This document shows, piece after piece, positions 14,892 to 22,647 of a stretch of 38,526 nt of DNA. Made by a program: the position numbers and the translations under genes. Every line of letters starts with the position of its first letter. Position 1 is the stretch's first letter. The notes beneath the pieces are model-generated. The model was not told the DNA's origin and did no database searches. It saw only the letters and a program-made list of their open reading frames with translations. The stretch is from a virus: positions 1 through 38,526 of the IMG/VR virus record IMGVR_UViG_3300027896_000104. One strand, written 5' to 3'.

Positions 14892-14899
14892 AATGGCAC
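14885..14899. promoter_or_regulatory. Operator-like palindrome GTGCC-N5-GGCAC
   Basis: A perfect 5-bp inverted repeat around AAAAT overlaps the portal start codon. The same arms with a closely similar spacer (GTTTT, against ATTTT on the other strand here) recur at 18971-18985 inside the replication gene. It may be a protein-binding site. No regulator can be assigned. Confidence 0.4.
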
Positions 14900-14955
14900 C
14901 AACATCATGGTGACAGCGACTAAGTCCTCGGAGGGGTGATTGTCAAGGTTTTGCT

Positions 14956-14985
14956 ACAACCGGTTGTGAAAAATACAACCGGTTG
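14956..14985. promoter_or_regulatory. Paired palindromes (CAACCGGTTG x2) between terminase and portal genes
   Basis: ACAACCGGTTGT (14956-14967) is a perfect 12-bp palindrome, and ACAACCGGTTG (14975-14985) repeats it with centres 19 bp apart. They lie in the 128-bp stretch between the terminase and portal genes (14892-15019), one of the few non-coding gaps in the operon, which otherwise holds only a TTGACA box at 14940-14945 (minus strand) with no good -10. Candidate roles are a repressor operator or a packaging-related protein site. Confidence 0.5.
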
Positions 14986-15019
14986 GGAAATTGCGACGGT
15001 TCTCAGAGAAAAACGCGAC

Positions 15020-16603
15020 TCAGAGGTCCGTCGACTCTCGACCCCAGGAGCGCGCCCCCGAGACCGCGATCGAGACCGTCGGCGGGAGCGTCGGCAGGTA
15101 CGCGAGCACGATAGCATCGCCACAATCGGGCGATCGGCCGATGCGTTTGCGGATCTCGTCCTTGTCCTCGATCGCGACGCCGGTGGCCGTGATTTCCCAC
15201 CGCGCCGCCGTGAGGTCGGAGAGGAGCTCCTGGTCGGGTGCAATCGCCAGGCTGATACCCGTCTCAGGATCGAGCGCTTCGCGCATCGCCCAGTAGGCGT
15301 ACGCCCGCACGTTGCGCATGAGCAGCTTGCGGCTGCGATCGGTGTGCGGCTGGCCATCGCTGCGGAGCGACCGTTGCGAGAAATTCACGGCGACGACAGG
15401 GATCCGAGCGTCGACCAGGTAGTCGAACGGCGATGAGCCGATGCTGATCACGTCGATGTTGACGTGCGCGCCCTGACCCAGAGCAGCGATCGCGAGAGCG
15501 GCTACCTTCGGCCCGTTCGGAGTCGTCTCGCCGGCGTGCTTGAGCAGCCCCGAGAACCACGTGCCGTGACGTCGCGAGAGAACGGTCTTGTCCTTCCCGC
15601 CGCGCGCCACGTCCACGCCCAAACACGTCATCGGGCCTGGATCGTCGCCTCGGTCTCGCCGTTCCAGCCAGCGCTCAAACGCAAGCCGCACCCAGGCCGT
15701 CGGGATCACCTGCCACGGGTTGTCGACGCCGCCTGCCTGGAAGTCGCCCTCGAGCATCTGCGATCGCAGCGGCTCCGGCAGCGCCTCGAGCACGCGCCGA
15801 TAGCCGGAGGCGATCAGGAACGGGTTGTCCTCGACGCGCGCCGGAATGAACGACCTGCTCATCGGCGTGCAGAGCTTCCCGTCGATCTCGACTGGCCCCG
15901 GCCCCGCGACCTCGACGTCGCCGTCCTTGCCGGTGACGAACCACCGCAACTCCCCGGGCTTTGCTGGATTCGGGTGCTCCGGATCGAGCCATGGGGCGAA
16001 GAACTTGACAACCCACTGGCCCTCAGCATTCGTCGGCGGGTTGCCGGCCATCACCACTCGGCAACGCTGCCCAGGTACGACCGTGCGCAGCCAGCCGAGC
16101 AGGAAGCGGACCTGCAGCTCGCTGAACTGCGGCGCTTCATCGAACGCGACGAAGTCATGCGGCCGGCCCTGGTACTTGAACACGTCGTGCTCCCGCTCGA
16201 CGCCGCCGAATTCGAGGCGCCGGCCATCCGCCAGTCGCCAGAGGTGCTCGGTCCCGTTGTAGGTCCCGGCCACGCCGATCACCTCGCGGGCGCGCTCTTC
16301 GAGGTGGCGGTGTTGCACGTACTCGCGCCGGTAGATGATCGAGTTCCGGTGCGCGGTCAGGGCGAGTCCGAGTGCGAGCTCAGTCTTTCCGCCCCCTGCA
16401 CTCCCACCATAAAACAGCACGTCCGCGGGCGACGAGAACGCCTCCGTCTGCGGCCCCGGCAGTGGCTCCCAGCGCACGACCGGAGGCGTGTCAGGTGGCG
16501 CCATGTCCGACGTCGCCTCGAGCATGGCGCTGCGCAGTGTCGCGTCCGGGCCCGCGTCATGGGCGCCGACGAGCTCAGGCCACTCGGATGGCAAGCCAGG
16601 CAT
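15020..16603 (-). CDS. Terminase large subunit, 527 aa
   Basis: This is the DNA-packaging motor with an ATPase and a nuclease domain. The Walker A motif is GGSAGGGKT at residues 66-74. Walker B is DFVAFDEA at 150-157, with D155-E156. Motif III-like VVMAGNPP follows at 183-190. The RNase H-fold nuclease starts at LGVDVARGGKD with D331, and a late acidic pair lies in PDCGDAIVLAYL. The start overlaps the small subunit by 29 nt and has AGGGG upstream. The family is typical of Mu-like and related siphophages. Confidence 0.95.
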   Translation of the reverse strand: MPGLPSEWPELVGAHDAGPDATLRSAMLEATSDMAPPDTPPVVRWEPLPGPQTEAFSSPADVLFYGGSAGGGKTELALGLALTAHRNSIIYRREYVQHRHLEERAREVIGVAGTYNGTEHLWRLADGRRLEFGGVEREHDVFKYQGRPHDFVAFDEAPQFSELQVRFLLGWLRTVVPGQRCRVVMAGNPPTNAEGQWVVKFFAPWLDPEHPNPAKPGELRWFVTGKDGDVEVAGPGPVEIDGKLCTPMSRSFIPARVEDNPFLIASGYRRVLEALPEPLRSQMLEGDFQAGGVDNPWQVIPTAWVRLAFERWLERRDRGDDPGPMTCLGVDVARGGKDKTVLSRRHGTWFSGLLKHAGETTPNGPKVAALAIAALGQGAHVNIDVISIGSSPFDYLVDARIPVVAVNFSQRSLRSDGQPHTDRSRKLLMRNVRAYAYWAMREALDPETGISLAIAPDQELLSDLTAARWEITATGVAIEDKDEIRKRIGRSPDCGDAIVLAYLPTLPPTVSIAVSGARSWGRESTDL

Positions 16604-17225
16604 CGCGTATCCCCTGCAGCCTCGCCTCTGGCGTCAGGCTCTGATCCATGACGTAGCGCTCGACCACGCGGGCCATCTCGGTGAGCACGCGCGCGAGGTC
16701 CGGCCTGCTGATTGCGTTCGCTGCCCGGATCCGCTCGACCCGCTCCACGATCTTCGTGGCCTCGGCCAGGAGCTTTGCGGCGTCGCTGATGTCGAGTATC
16801 TGTCTCGGCCGATCGGAGTTGCCGCCACGGATCGAGTCTTCGTACCACGCCAGGAGCGCCGTGCTCCAAGTCGTGTAGCGGTCTACGAAATCCTGGAAGA
16901 GAGCGCGCATTGCGGCGAGCTCTGGCAGGATGTTGAGCGGATCCGGGTCAGCCTCGAACTGGGCGATGAGCTGGTGCAGGCTCTCATGCTTGACCGTGCT
17001 GTAGCGTCCGCTACGGGAGGGCGTGCAGCCGCCGTGGCGCCGACAGCGGCCGATCCCCGGGTGGTCGGTCCCGTGGCCGGCCCGGAGTTGGCAGAGGTGG
17101 TGGTCCTTGGCGTGCGTCCGGGCGTTGCAGCGCTCCCCGGGCGGCACTCTCAACGATCCGTCTGCCCTGCGCATCCTGCGCGACTTTGGGAAGGGTTCCG
17201 CCGTGGCCTTCGCGTCGTCGCTCAC
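16575..17225 (-). CDS. Probable terminase small subunit with N-terminal zinc-binding motif, 216 aa
   Basis: The gene lies directly upstream of the large terminase and is ATGA-coupled to the gene before it. Residues 33-66 have a Cys/His-rich motif (C-N-A-R-T-H then HLCQLRAGHGTDHPGIGRCRR, ending HGG) often found at the start of terminase-small or DNA-binding phage proteins. The remainder is helical (residues 115-216), with long amphipathic helices (AAKLLAEATKIVERVERIRAA). It probably recognises the packaging start site. The function is assigned mainly by position. Confidence 0.7.
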   Translation of the reverse strand: MSDDAKATAEPFPKSRRMRRADGSLRVPPGERCNARTHAKDHHLCQLRAGHGTDHPGIGRCRRHGGCTPSRSGRYSTVKHESLHQLIAQFEADPDPLNILPELAAMRALFQDFVDRYTTWSTALLAWYEDSIRGGNSDRPRQILDISDAAKLLAEATKIVERVERIRAANAISRPDLARVLTEMARVVERYVMDQSLTPEARLQGIRDAWLAIRVA

Positions 17226-17548
17226 GAGGGCACAACCACCAGGTTCGGCTTTGCGGGCTCGCGCTTTTCGACCTTGTACGTGAGCGCATGCGTGGCGGGG
17301 TCTTCCTTGCGCTTCATCGAGAAGACGGCGCGCATTTCCTCCTGCGTGATCGTCGCCTCCCCGCCGAGCTGGAACACGAGCGCTGCGAATCCGAGGGTCG
17401 CGTTCGCGATCTGCTTTCGGAGTCGCTCGATGAGTTGGTCTGCCGCGAGGATGCCAGCGCGCAGTTCGTCGATCTCAGCCTGCGCCGTGCGCAGCAGCGT
17501 CTCGGTGGTCAGGATGCCTGCTCCCGGTGGTGGTGGTGCTAGTTCCAT
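17222..17548 (-). CDS. Unknown protein with coiled coil, 108 aa
   Basis: The ATG at 17546-17548 is chosen because GGAGG lies five bases upstream; an upstream ATG lacks such a site. The N-terminus is Pro-rich (MELAPPPPGAG), followed by a helix with heptad spacing (TAQAEIDELRAGILAADQLI to RLRKQIANATLG). A polar part ends in VEKREPAKPNLVVVPS. No family recognised. Confidence 0.65.
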   Translation of the reverse strand: MELAPPPPGAGILTTETLLRTAQAEIDELRAGILAADQLIERLRKQIANATLGFAALVFQLGGEATITQEEMRAVFSMKRKEDPATHALTYKVEKREPAKPNLVVVPS

Positions 17549-17556
17549 GATGCCTC

Positions 17557-17766
17557 CTATCCCAGGCGCACGGGAACGCCGTCCCTGCGCCACTTGATCA
17601 GCAACGCGCGAGCGAGGATCAGGCTCTTCGGCTTCGTGAGTCGGAGCTCGAGCGTCAGCGCCTCACGTTTGCAGCCGCACGTCACGACGCGAATCGTGCG
17701 GCCACCGTCAGGGTCGGATGCCACGTCCGTCACAAGCGTCCGGTACCTGCACTTCGGGCAGATCAC
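17557..17766 (-). CDS. Small zinc-ribbon protein, 69 aa
   Basis: I chose the GTG at 17764-17766, which forms a GTGA overlap with the previous stop and has GGAGG seven bases upstream. An ATG 11 codons earlier would add only Arg/Gly residues. Cysteines appear as CPKC (residues 3-6) and CGC near residue 30, flanking a beta hairpin. That is a zinc-ribbon layout. The C-terminus is basic (KPKSLILARALLIKWRRDG). Confidence 0.6.
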   Translation of the reverse strand: MICPKCRYRTLVTDVASDPDGGRTIRVVTCGCKREALTLELRLTKPKSLILARALLIKWRRDGVPVRLG

Positions 17767-17930
17767 GCGCCGCCCTCCGCGTCGGCGTCGTCGGGCCATC
17801 GGCGGGGCTCGCGGAGTTGCGGCCCGTGCGGTCGCGCAAACACGCGCGGGAGTAGGGCGATGACGCCGGAGATGGCGAGCAGGATCAGGACCACGCCGGA
17901 GATCCAGAGCGAAGTCGTGTCAGAGCCCAC
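17763..17930 (-). CDS. Single-pass membrane microprotein, 55 aa
   Basis: The GTG at 17928-17930 has GGAGG five bases upstream and overlaps the end of the previous small gene. An ATG 15 bases earlier is the alternative. The product has one transmembrane helix (LWISGVVLILLAISGVIALL) and a basic Pro/Arg-rich cytoplasmic tail. No family recognised. Confidence 0.6.
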   Translation of the reverse strand: MGSDTTSLWISGVVLILLAISGVIALLPRVFARPHGPQLREPRRWPDDADAEGGA

Positions 17931-18024
17931 GCATACCTCCCGCACGACCCGACAACCTCTCGCACACCTCGCTTAGCAGCGTCAGGAAAATCGTCACCAG
18001 AGCGAACGCTACCGGGGCGGTCAT
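17920..18024 (-). CDS. Single-pass membrane microprotein, 34 aa
   Basis: The ATG at 18022-18024 overlaps the nuclease stop (ATGA). The hydrophobic N-terminal part (MTAPVAFALVTIFLTLLSEV) is one membrane helix, followed by ERLSGRAGG. Length, coupling and hydrophobicity suggest a real but unassigned microprotein. Two adjacent tiny membrane proteins recall exclusion or holin-like pairs, but that is speculation. Confidence 0.5.
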   Translation of the reverse strand: MTAPVAFALVTIFLTLLSEVCERLSGRAGGMRGL

Positions 18025-18335
18025 GGCGCTTCCCGCTTCGCGAGCGTGAGCAGAATCGCCGGCCAGTCGGCCGGCCGCAGCACGTACGCCTCGACGCCTG
18101 GGCATGCCAGCAATGCCGACATCCACTGCGCCTGCTCCTGCGTCACCTTGCCCTTCTCGGTCTTGAGCTCCGCGAACAGCACCCGCGGCGGCTTGACCAG
18201 GCAGAGATCCGGGAAGCCTGGGTGGCTCCGACGCGAGTCCCCGGTGTGGTAGAAACGCCACCCAAGCCGCTGCGCCGCGTCGATGAGCTGCGCCTGGAAA
18301 TCAGCCTCCGACTTGAACAGCGGCAGCGCGCTCAT
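18021..18335 (-). CDS. VRR-NUC domain nuclease, 104 aa
   Basis: ATGA-coupled on both sides. The whole protein is a single VRR-NUC fold: FQAQLIDAAQRLGWRFYHTG, then GFPDLCLV with D43, then LFAELKTEKG with E56 and K58, then TQEQ. These are the catalytic D, E-x-K and Q residues of this PD-(D/E)XK group. Stand-alone VRR-NUC proteins are common in phages, usually near replication genes, and are thought to resolve branched DNA. Confidence 0.9.
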   Translation of the reverse strand: MSALPLFKSEADFQAQLIDAAQRLGWRFYHTGDSRRSHPGFPDLCLVKPPRVLFAELKTEKGKVTQEQAQWMSALLACPGVEAYVLRPADWPAILLTLAKREAP

Positions 18336-18715
18336 ACCGCCGCCTCGAACATCTCCGTCTGAACCGGCTCACGCGGAACCGGCGCATCCTCGAGGCGGTC
18401 GGCTTCGGCGAAGATGCTGCGCGCCGTCTTGCGCATCCGCTCGGCCGCCTGGTGACGCTCGCCCGCGGTGCTGGCGAGCTTGAACCCGGCGCCGTTGCTC
18501 ACGACGGCGAAGCCCTGCTGGCGCAACAGGTGCAGGGCATCCCGAACACGACGCGAGGACGTGCCCGGCTTCCATATCACGAACCGGTCTTCGGCCTCGT
18601 CAGCGACGATTTGCACGAGCCGGTCGCGCTTCACCCGCTTGTCGCCGGCGAGGCGGAGCGTGCCAAGGATCAGCTCGGCAACCCACGCCACGTCGGACTC
18701 GTCACGCTTTCGCAA
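18332..18715 (-). CDS. Winged-helix-like protein beside the replication gene, 127 aa
   Basis: The start is TTG 18713-18715, with GGAGG five bases upstream and a short overlap with the end of the replication gene. No ATG exists in the real part of the frame. Residues about 35-80 read as a winged helix (VKRDRLVQIVADEAEDRFV, then SSRRVRDALHLLRQQGF and AVVSNGAGFKL). The C-terminus ends QTEMFEAAV. It may assist replication initiation or regulate it. No family recognised with certainty. Confidence 0.65.
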   Translation of the reverse strand: MRKRDESDVAWVAELILGTLRLAGDKRVKRDRLVQIVADEAEDRFVIWKPGTSSRRVRDALHLLRQQGFAVVSNGAGFKLASTAGERHQAAERMRKTARSIFAEADRLEDAPVPREPVQTEMFEAAV

Positions 18716-19580
18716 GATCGCCTCCAAACTCCTGACGCACGGTCGGCCTGCGCACCGAGTCGGCGTGGATCCAGGCCATGAACCGAGGCCAGGGCGCCGG
18801 CGTCTTGAGCGCCATGTGAACCTCGACGTAGTCTTGCCAGCGCGGGTGCGGCTTGAGGTGGTTGCCGAACTGTGCCTCGTCTTCCGGATCCCATGGGCAG
18901 GCGTTCGCGTCTGGATTCGAGACGGCCTCTGGGTGAGGGGTGGGTGGCAGGTCCTCGTCGCCAGTCGGTTGTGCCGTTTTGGCACTTGTCGTGAGCTCTG
19001 GCTCTTCGGGAGGGAACTCGGGTTCTGAACTTGTCGCCGCCGCCGTAGTACCTACGGCTACGGTCTCTGGTTCTGGTACGGTTTCAGGTTCAGGTACGGT
19101 ACTAGGTACGGTATAGGGAGATCCTGAAGTCGAAGATGGCCCTTCGATACCCTTTCGATACCCTCTCGATGCCCATTCCTGGGGAGAGGGTATGCCAAGG
19201 CTATCCACGAGTTCGTGGGCGATCCGCAGGTGTCCAAGTGCTGCCAGGTGTCGGTGGACGGAGATGAGCTGCTTCGCGTTCTTACCAGGCCGGAAGGTCG
19301 GCTCGTACCTCATCGCGTTCCGGATGAGCATGTATCCGTCTTCGATCTGCACCCAGTTCGCGCGACGGAGTTCCTTGAGGTGGGGGGCCATCGCCGTCTC
19401 GTCGGTCCGCATGCGCGAGTAGGTCAGGGCCGGGTACCACCGGAAGAGCCCCGTGGGACCGCATTCATGCGACAAGCGGAGGAAAAACCACAGGCGCTGC
19501 GCTTCCGGTGGCAGCCCCTGGAAGTCGGGGTCGTCGAGCAGGCGGCAGTAGACGGAGCGGTAGTCGTCGGAGCTTTGCAC
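18702..19580 (-). CDS. Phage replication initiator-like protein, 292 aa
   Basis: The N-terminal 120 residues form a winged-helix domain typical of phage replisome organisers. YCRLLDDPDFQGLPPEAQRL is followed by a helix and wing, LKELRRANWVQIEDGYMLIRNAM, and then LISVHRHLAALGHLRIAHEL. A long low-complexity linker (residues 150-230, Pro/Glu/Thr) leads to a C-terminal region (WDPEDEAQFGNHLKPHPRWQ, ending AWIHADSVRRP). The linker-coding DNA carries iteron-like repeats, as expected if the origin lies within the initiator gene as in lambda O. No helicase gene is present in the window, so host DnaB is probably recruited. Confidence 0.7.
   Translation of the reverse strand: MQSSDDYRSVYCRLLDDPDFQGLPPEAQRLWFFLRLSHECGPTGLFRWYPALTYSRMRTDETAMAPHLKELRRANWVQIEDGYMLIRNAMRYEPTFRPGKNAKQLISVHRHLAALGHLRIAHELVDSLGIPSPQEWASRGYRKGIEGPSSTSGSPYTVPSTVPEPETVPEPETVAVGTTAAATSSEPEFPPEEPELTTSAKTAQPTGDEDLPPTPHPEAVSNPDANACPWDPEDEAQFGNHLKPHPRWQDYVEVHMALKTPAPWPRFMAWIHADSVRRPTVRQEFGGDLAKA
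19075..19174. repeat. Iteron-like repeats, putative replication origin
   Basis: Three copies of GGTACGGT lie at 19075-19082, 19093-19100 and 19105-19112. Downstream, an 11-bp tandem unit recurs at 19143-19152, 19154-19163 (both TTCGATACCC) and 19165-19174 (CTCGATGCCC). The 11-bp period is not a multiple of three, so this repeat is conserved as DNA and not as protein. The cluster lies in the linker of the initiator gene. Confidence 0.55.
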
Positions 19581-19583
19581 GCC

Positions 19584-19778
19584 TCACCCCCCACTCTTGG
19601 AGCTGGGCCGCCCCGTGGGGGCGGCAGTGCCAGTTGGAGGGCGCCCCGGAGCCCCCTCGCACCGCGGACACGGCTTGACCAGCAGGAGGTAGGACCCGTT
19701 GACCTGCATCGCCATGCCGACCGGGAGGTCGGCGCCACATCGCTCGCAGCGGACCTTGGCCGCGATCGCGGGGGTCAT
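19584..19778 (-). CDS. Small zinc-ribbon protein, 64 aa
   Basis: The ATG overlaps the stop of the HNH gene (ATGA). Two cysteine pairs (CERC near residue 11 and CPRC near residue 37) bracket a beta hairpin (LPVGMAMQVNGSYLLLVKP), a treble-clef or zinc-ribbon form. The C-terminus is Pro/Gly/Thr-rich. Function unknown. Confidence 0.65.
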   Translation of the reverse strand: MTPAIAAKVRCERCGADLPVGMAMQVNGSYLLLVKPCPRCEGAPGRPPTGTAAPTGRPSSKSGG

Positions 19779-20344
19779 GAGGACTTCCCCTGGTTCGGAA
19801 ACTCGCGGCGCTCGCGCCCGTCGTGCAGGTGATCCCACACCTCTCGGTGGATGATCCGCAGCACGTGCGACTTCGCGATCCCGTACTCCTTGCCGAGTTT
19901 CCGTGCTGTCGTCCCTCCCGCCGCGTAACGCTGGCGAATGGCAGACACGGTCTCGCCTGTCAACTTGGCGAAGCCGTTGGATTCCCCTCGGCTAACGCCC
20001 CAAGATGGCGGCTTCAGGCCCCTTGTGATCGCGTCGCGGACGTTGTCACTGCGCGAGCCGAGCGAGAGGTGGGCAGGGTTCGCGCAGCGCTTGTTGTCGC
20101 AGCCGTGGCACACGAACGCCACGCCTGGGTTGATGCCATTCGCCAAGAAAAAAGCCAGCCGGTGAGGTAGAACGGGGCTCACCGACCCGGGGCGGCAGAT
20201 CCAAAACCGCCCGTATCCAGTCCGGTAGAACGGTCCCTTCCACTCCCAGCACGCTTCCGGGCCGCCAGAGCGATCGACGCGAGACCAGAAACGGGCGATC
20301 TCCTTATGCGTGACCGACAGAGAGGCGAGGTCAACGAGTTTCAT
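19775..20344 (-). CDS. HNH endonuclease with C-terminal HTH, 189 aa
   Basis: The gene begins with FWSRVDRSGGPEACWEWKG, the usual opening of HNH_3-type phage endonucleases. The core has HR at 61-62, VCHGCDNKRCANPAHL at residues 78-93 with H80, N89 and H92, and GSRSDNVRDA. The C-terminus (TGETVSAIRQRYAAGGTTAR, then KLGKEYGIAKSHVLRIIHRE) is an HTH for target recognition. It is coupled by ATGA to SbcC and to the next gene, so it has merged into the operon. It may be a freestanding homing nuclease or a domesticated nicking enzyme. Confidence 0.88.
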   Translation of the reverse strand: MKLVDLASLSVTHKEIARFWSRVDRSGGPEACWEWKGPFYRTGYGRFWICRPGSVSPVLPHRLAFFLANGINPGVAFVCHGCDNKRCANPAHLSLGSRSDNVRDAITRGLKPPSWGVSRGESNGFAKLTGETVSAIRQRYAAGGTTARKLGKEYGIAKSHVLRIIHREVWDHLHDGRERREFPNQGKSS

Positions 20345-22647
20345 TGCCTCACCTCAATTCGCCCATTCTCAAGCCACAAAACGGAGTCGGCTTGGCTCCA
20401 AAGTTCAGGTTGCTGGCAGATAAACAGGATTTGATGAGCACCCGCGAGCTCGCGGGCTCGCCTGAGCATGGCGATGTACTTGTGAGCGTTCTCAGGATCC
20501 AATGCGCCCGCAGTTTCGTCGCGAAAAAGTGTTTGATAGCGCCGGCCTGAGCTCTTCCCCACGAAGATGGCCAACGCGAGCGAGACGGCTTCGGAGATCA
20601 CAACCTTCTCGCCACCGGAGAGCGAATCGACCGAGCCCTCCCGCCCACGCTCGTGATCGACGACCTTGAGATCGAAGATTTCCTTGGCGCCCTTGCCGTC
20701 CGCCTTCGGAGCCTGAGTCACGAACGCGACCTCAAAGCGGTCGGTGAACGATGAGTGCAGGAGGTCGTTGGTCAACCGGGAAAGTTCAGGTCCAGCCGCA
20801 TCGATCATCAATGCCTGAATCCCATCGCGGCCGAGTGCGCGCTCGAGCGTCACCCAGTCGCCGAGGTCGGCTTCCAGCGCGGCGGCCTGCTGCCCAGTCT
20901 GCGCTGCTCGCTCCTCGAGCTCGGCTCGGTGCTGTGCCTCGACCTCTGCGCGCGCGATCGCCGCCTCGATGGATCGAAGGTGCAGTCGGTCCGTTTCGAT
21001 GTCTCTGTCGATCCGGTACACCTCGTCAGCGCACGCGGTCATCTCGGACTTGAGCGCTCCCGTGTTGGCGTGCGCCATGCCCTCGAGGCCGGCCATCACC
21101 GCCGCGCGCTTGGCTTCGATACCGGCCATGTGCTCGCGGTAGTCCTGCTCGCGCTTGGCCAGCGTCAGCAGTGCATCCTCGAGCTGCTGGCCTATCTCGG
21201 CGGCGCGTACCTGTGCCGCCTGCGCGCCCGCTACGCGTGCTGCGAGCGGCTCCAGGCGTTCGACTTCGGCCTGTGCCGCAGCAAGGAGCTCCCGATCGGC
21301 CTTGACCGTCGCTTCGGCCTGGTCAACGTCGTGCTGGAACTGCGGAAGGGCAGCCTCGAGCGCTTCGATGTCGGCAACCTCGGCTTCGAGCCCGGTGATC
21401 GCATCCTTGGCAGTGCGTGCGTCAGCGAGGAGAGGACAGGTGCCCGACAGGTCGTGCGCGAAACCGGTCTGCGGACCCGGCGATCCGGCGGCGATCACGG
21501 CGTCGATCGCCTCCGCCCGGACCCACGCTCCCGCGACCGCACACGGCACTTCACCGAGTAGACCGGCCTGGCGTTGCGCAACCGCCATGCGCGTGCGGAC
21601 GGTGGCACCCTTGCCCGTGGCGCGGGTCTGCTCCAAGAGCGCCTCACGGGCCTCCCTGACTGCGTGTTCGCGATTGGTCACCGATGATTGAGCGGTGGCG
21701 CGCCCGACGCGCGCCGCGGGTAGCGCGTCTGCCGCGGCCTGGTACTCCGGCAGTCGCACGGCCAACTCCTGCGCCGCCGCAATCGCTGCCGCTGCTCGCT
21801 CGCGACCGCGCTCCTGCTCGGCCGGGATCGTCTTCAGCTTGTCCAGCAGAGAGGTGGTGTCACGATCGAGCGCTGCGATCTCTTGCTGCTTCGCTGTGCG
21901 CTGCTTCTCGGCTTCCATGGCCAGCGCGTGGCGCGTCTGCAGGTCGGCGTGACGCGCCCGCGCCGATTCGAGGTCAGCCTGTGCGGTCGCGATCGCCGCC
22001 TCGAGGCGTGTCTGTTCGGCCGCGAGGTCTTCGGTTGGTCCGGATCCGGTGAGGCGCTGCAGCTCGCTCTCAGCTTCCGCGAGTTGGCCGCGCAGTCTCT
22101 CGAGCGCCAGCTCGCCGGCCTTCGCCTTCGCGCGCGCGGACTCGGCAAGCCGTTGCAGGCCGCCAGTGTCGAGGATCTCGCTGAGGAGGTCCTTGCGCTC
22201 GGCCTTGGAGAGGTCCAGAAACGAGCCGCGCTTCGTCTGGCAAGAGAGCGCCGCTGACAGCATGAGGCGAGCGCTGCCGAAGCGGCGCTCGATCTCAGCG
22301 TAGAACTCGCGCACCTTGCCGTTCGTGATCGGCTCGCCGGAGCCGTTGTAGAGGTACGCCTCCGTGCGCTGGTGGTCGGCGTCCACCGCGACCAGGGCGC
22401 GGTACGGCTGGCCGTTGTCGAACTCGAGCTCGAGCTGCGCGTCCTTGCCGTGAGTGACGCCGTACAGCGAACCTTGGCGCGTCGGGAACTCACCGTAGAG
22501 CGCGGCGAAGGGCGCCTCGAGGATGGTTGTCTTGCCGGCGCCGTTCGCGCCGGCGATCGCGACCAAGCCCTCGCCGAGAGCGGCGAAGTCCACCTCGGTC
22601 TGGTCGAAGCGGGTGATCCCTTTGAGCGCGAGCCTACGGAGTCGCAT
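20341..22647 (-). CDS. sbcC: SbcC/Rad50-like ATPase, 768 aa
   Basis: I chose the ATG at 22645-22647 (MRLRRLALKGITRF); the longer frame reads into the upstream gene. Walker A is GANGAGKTT (residues 33-41). The C-terminal half carries the ABC signature LSGGEKVVISEAVSLALA and a Walker B/D-loop region, LFRDETAGALD. Between them lies about 450 residues of coiled coil (AEAELQRL-type heptads with many Ala, Glu and Arg). A classical CxxC zinc hook is not evident; single cysteines in VPCAVAGAW and GTCPLLADA occupy the middle. It acts with the SbcD-like nuclease in processing DNA ends and hairpins during phage recombination. Confidence 0.92.
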   Translation of the reverse strand: MRLRRLALKGITRFDQTEVDFAALGEGLVAIAGANGAGKTTILEAPFAALYGEFPTRQGSLYGVTHGKDAQLELEFDNGQPYRALVAVDADHQRTEAYLYNGSGEPITNGKVREFYAEIERRFGSARLMLSAALSCQTKRGSFLDLSKAERKDLLSEILDTGGLQRLAESARAKAKAGELALERLRGQLAEAESELQRLTGSGPTEDLAAEQTRLEAAIATAQADLESARARHADLQTRHALAMEAEKQRTAKQQEIAALDRDTTSLLDKLKTIPAEQERGRERAAAAIAAAQELAVRLPEYQAAADALPAARVGRATAQSSVTNREHAVREAREALLEQTRATGKGATVRTRMAVAQRQAGLLGEVPCAVAGAWVRAEAIDAVIAAGSPGPQTGFAHDLSGTCPLLADARTAKDAITGLEAEVADIEALEAALPQFQHDVDQAEATVKADRELLAAAQAEVERLEPLAARVAGAQAAQVRAAEIGQQLEDALLTLAKREQDYREHMAGIEAKRAAVMAGLEGMAHANTGALKSEMTACADEVYRIDRDIETDRLHLRSIEAAIARAEVEAQHRAELEERAAQTGQQAAALEADLGDWVTLERALGRDGIQALMIDAAGPELSRLTNDLLHSSFTDRFEVAFVTQAPKADGKGAKEIFDLKVVDHERGREGSVDSLSGGEKVVISEAVSLALAIFVGKSSGRRYQTLFRDETAGALDPENAHKYIAMLRRARELAGAHQILFICQQPELWSQADSVLWLENGRIEVRQ

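Noticed and set aside
14894-14899. Sigma54 -24 element (TGGCAC)
   Set aside because: No TTGC at the required distance here or at the second copy (18980-18985).
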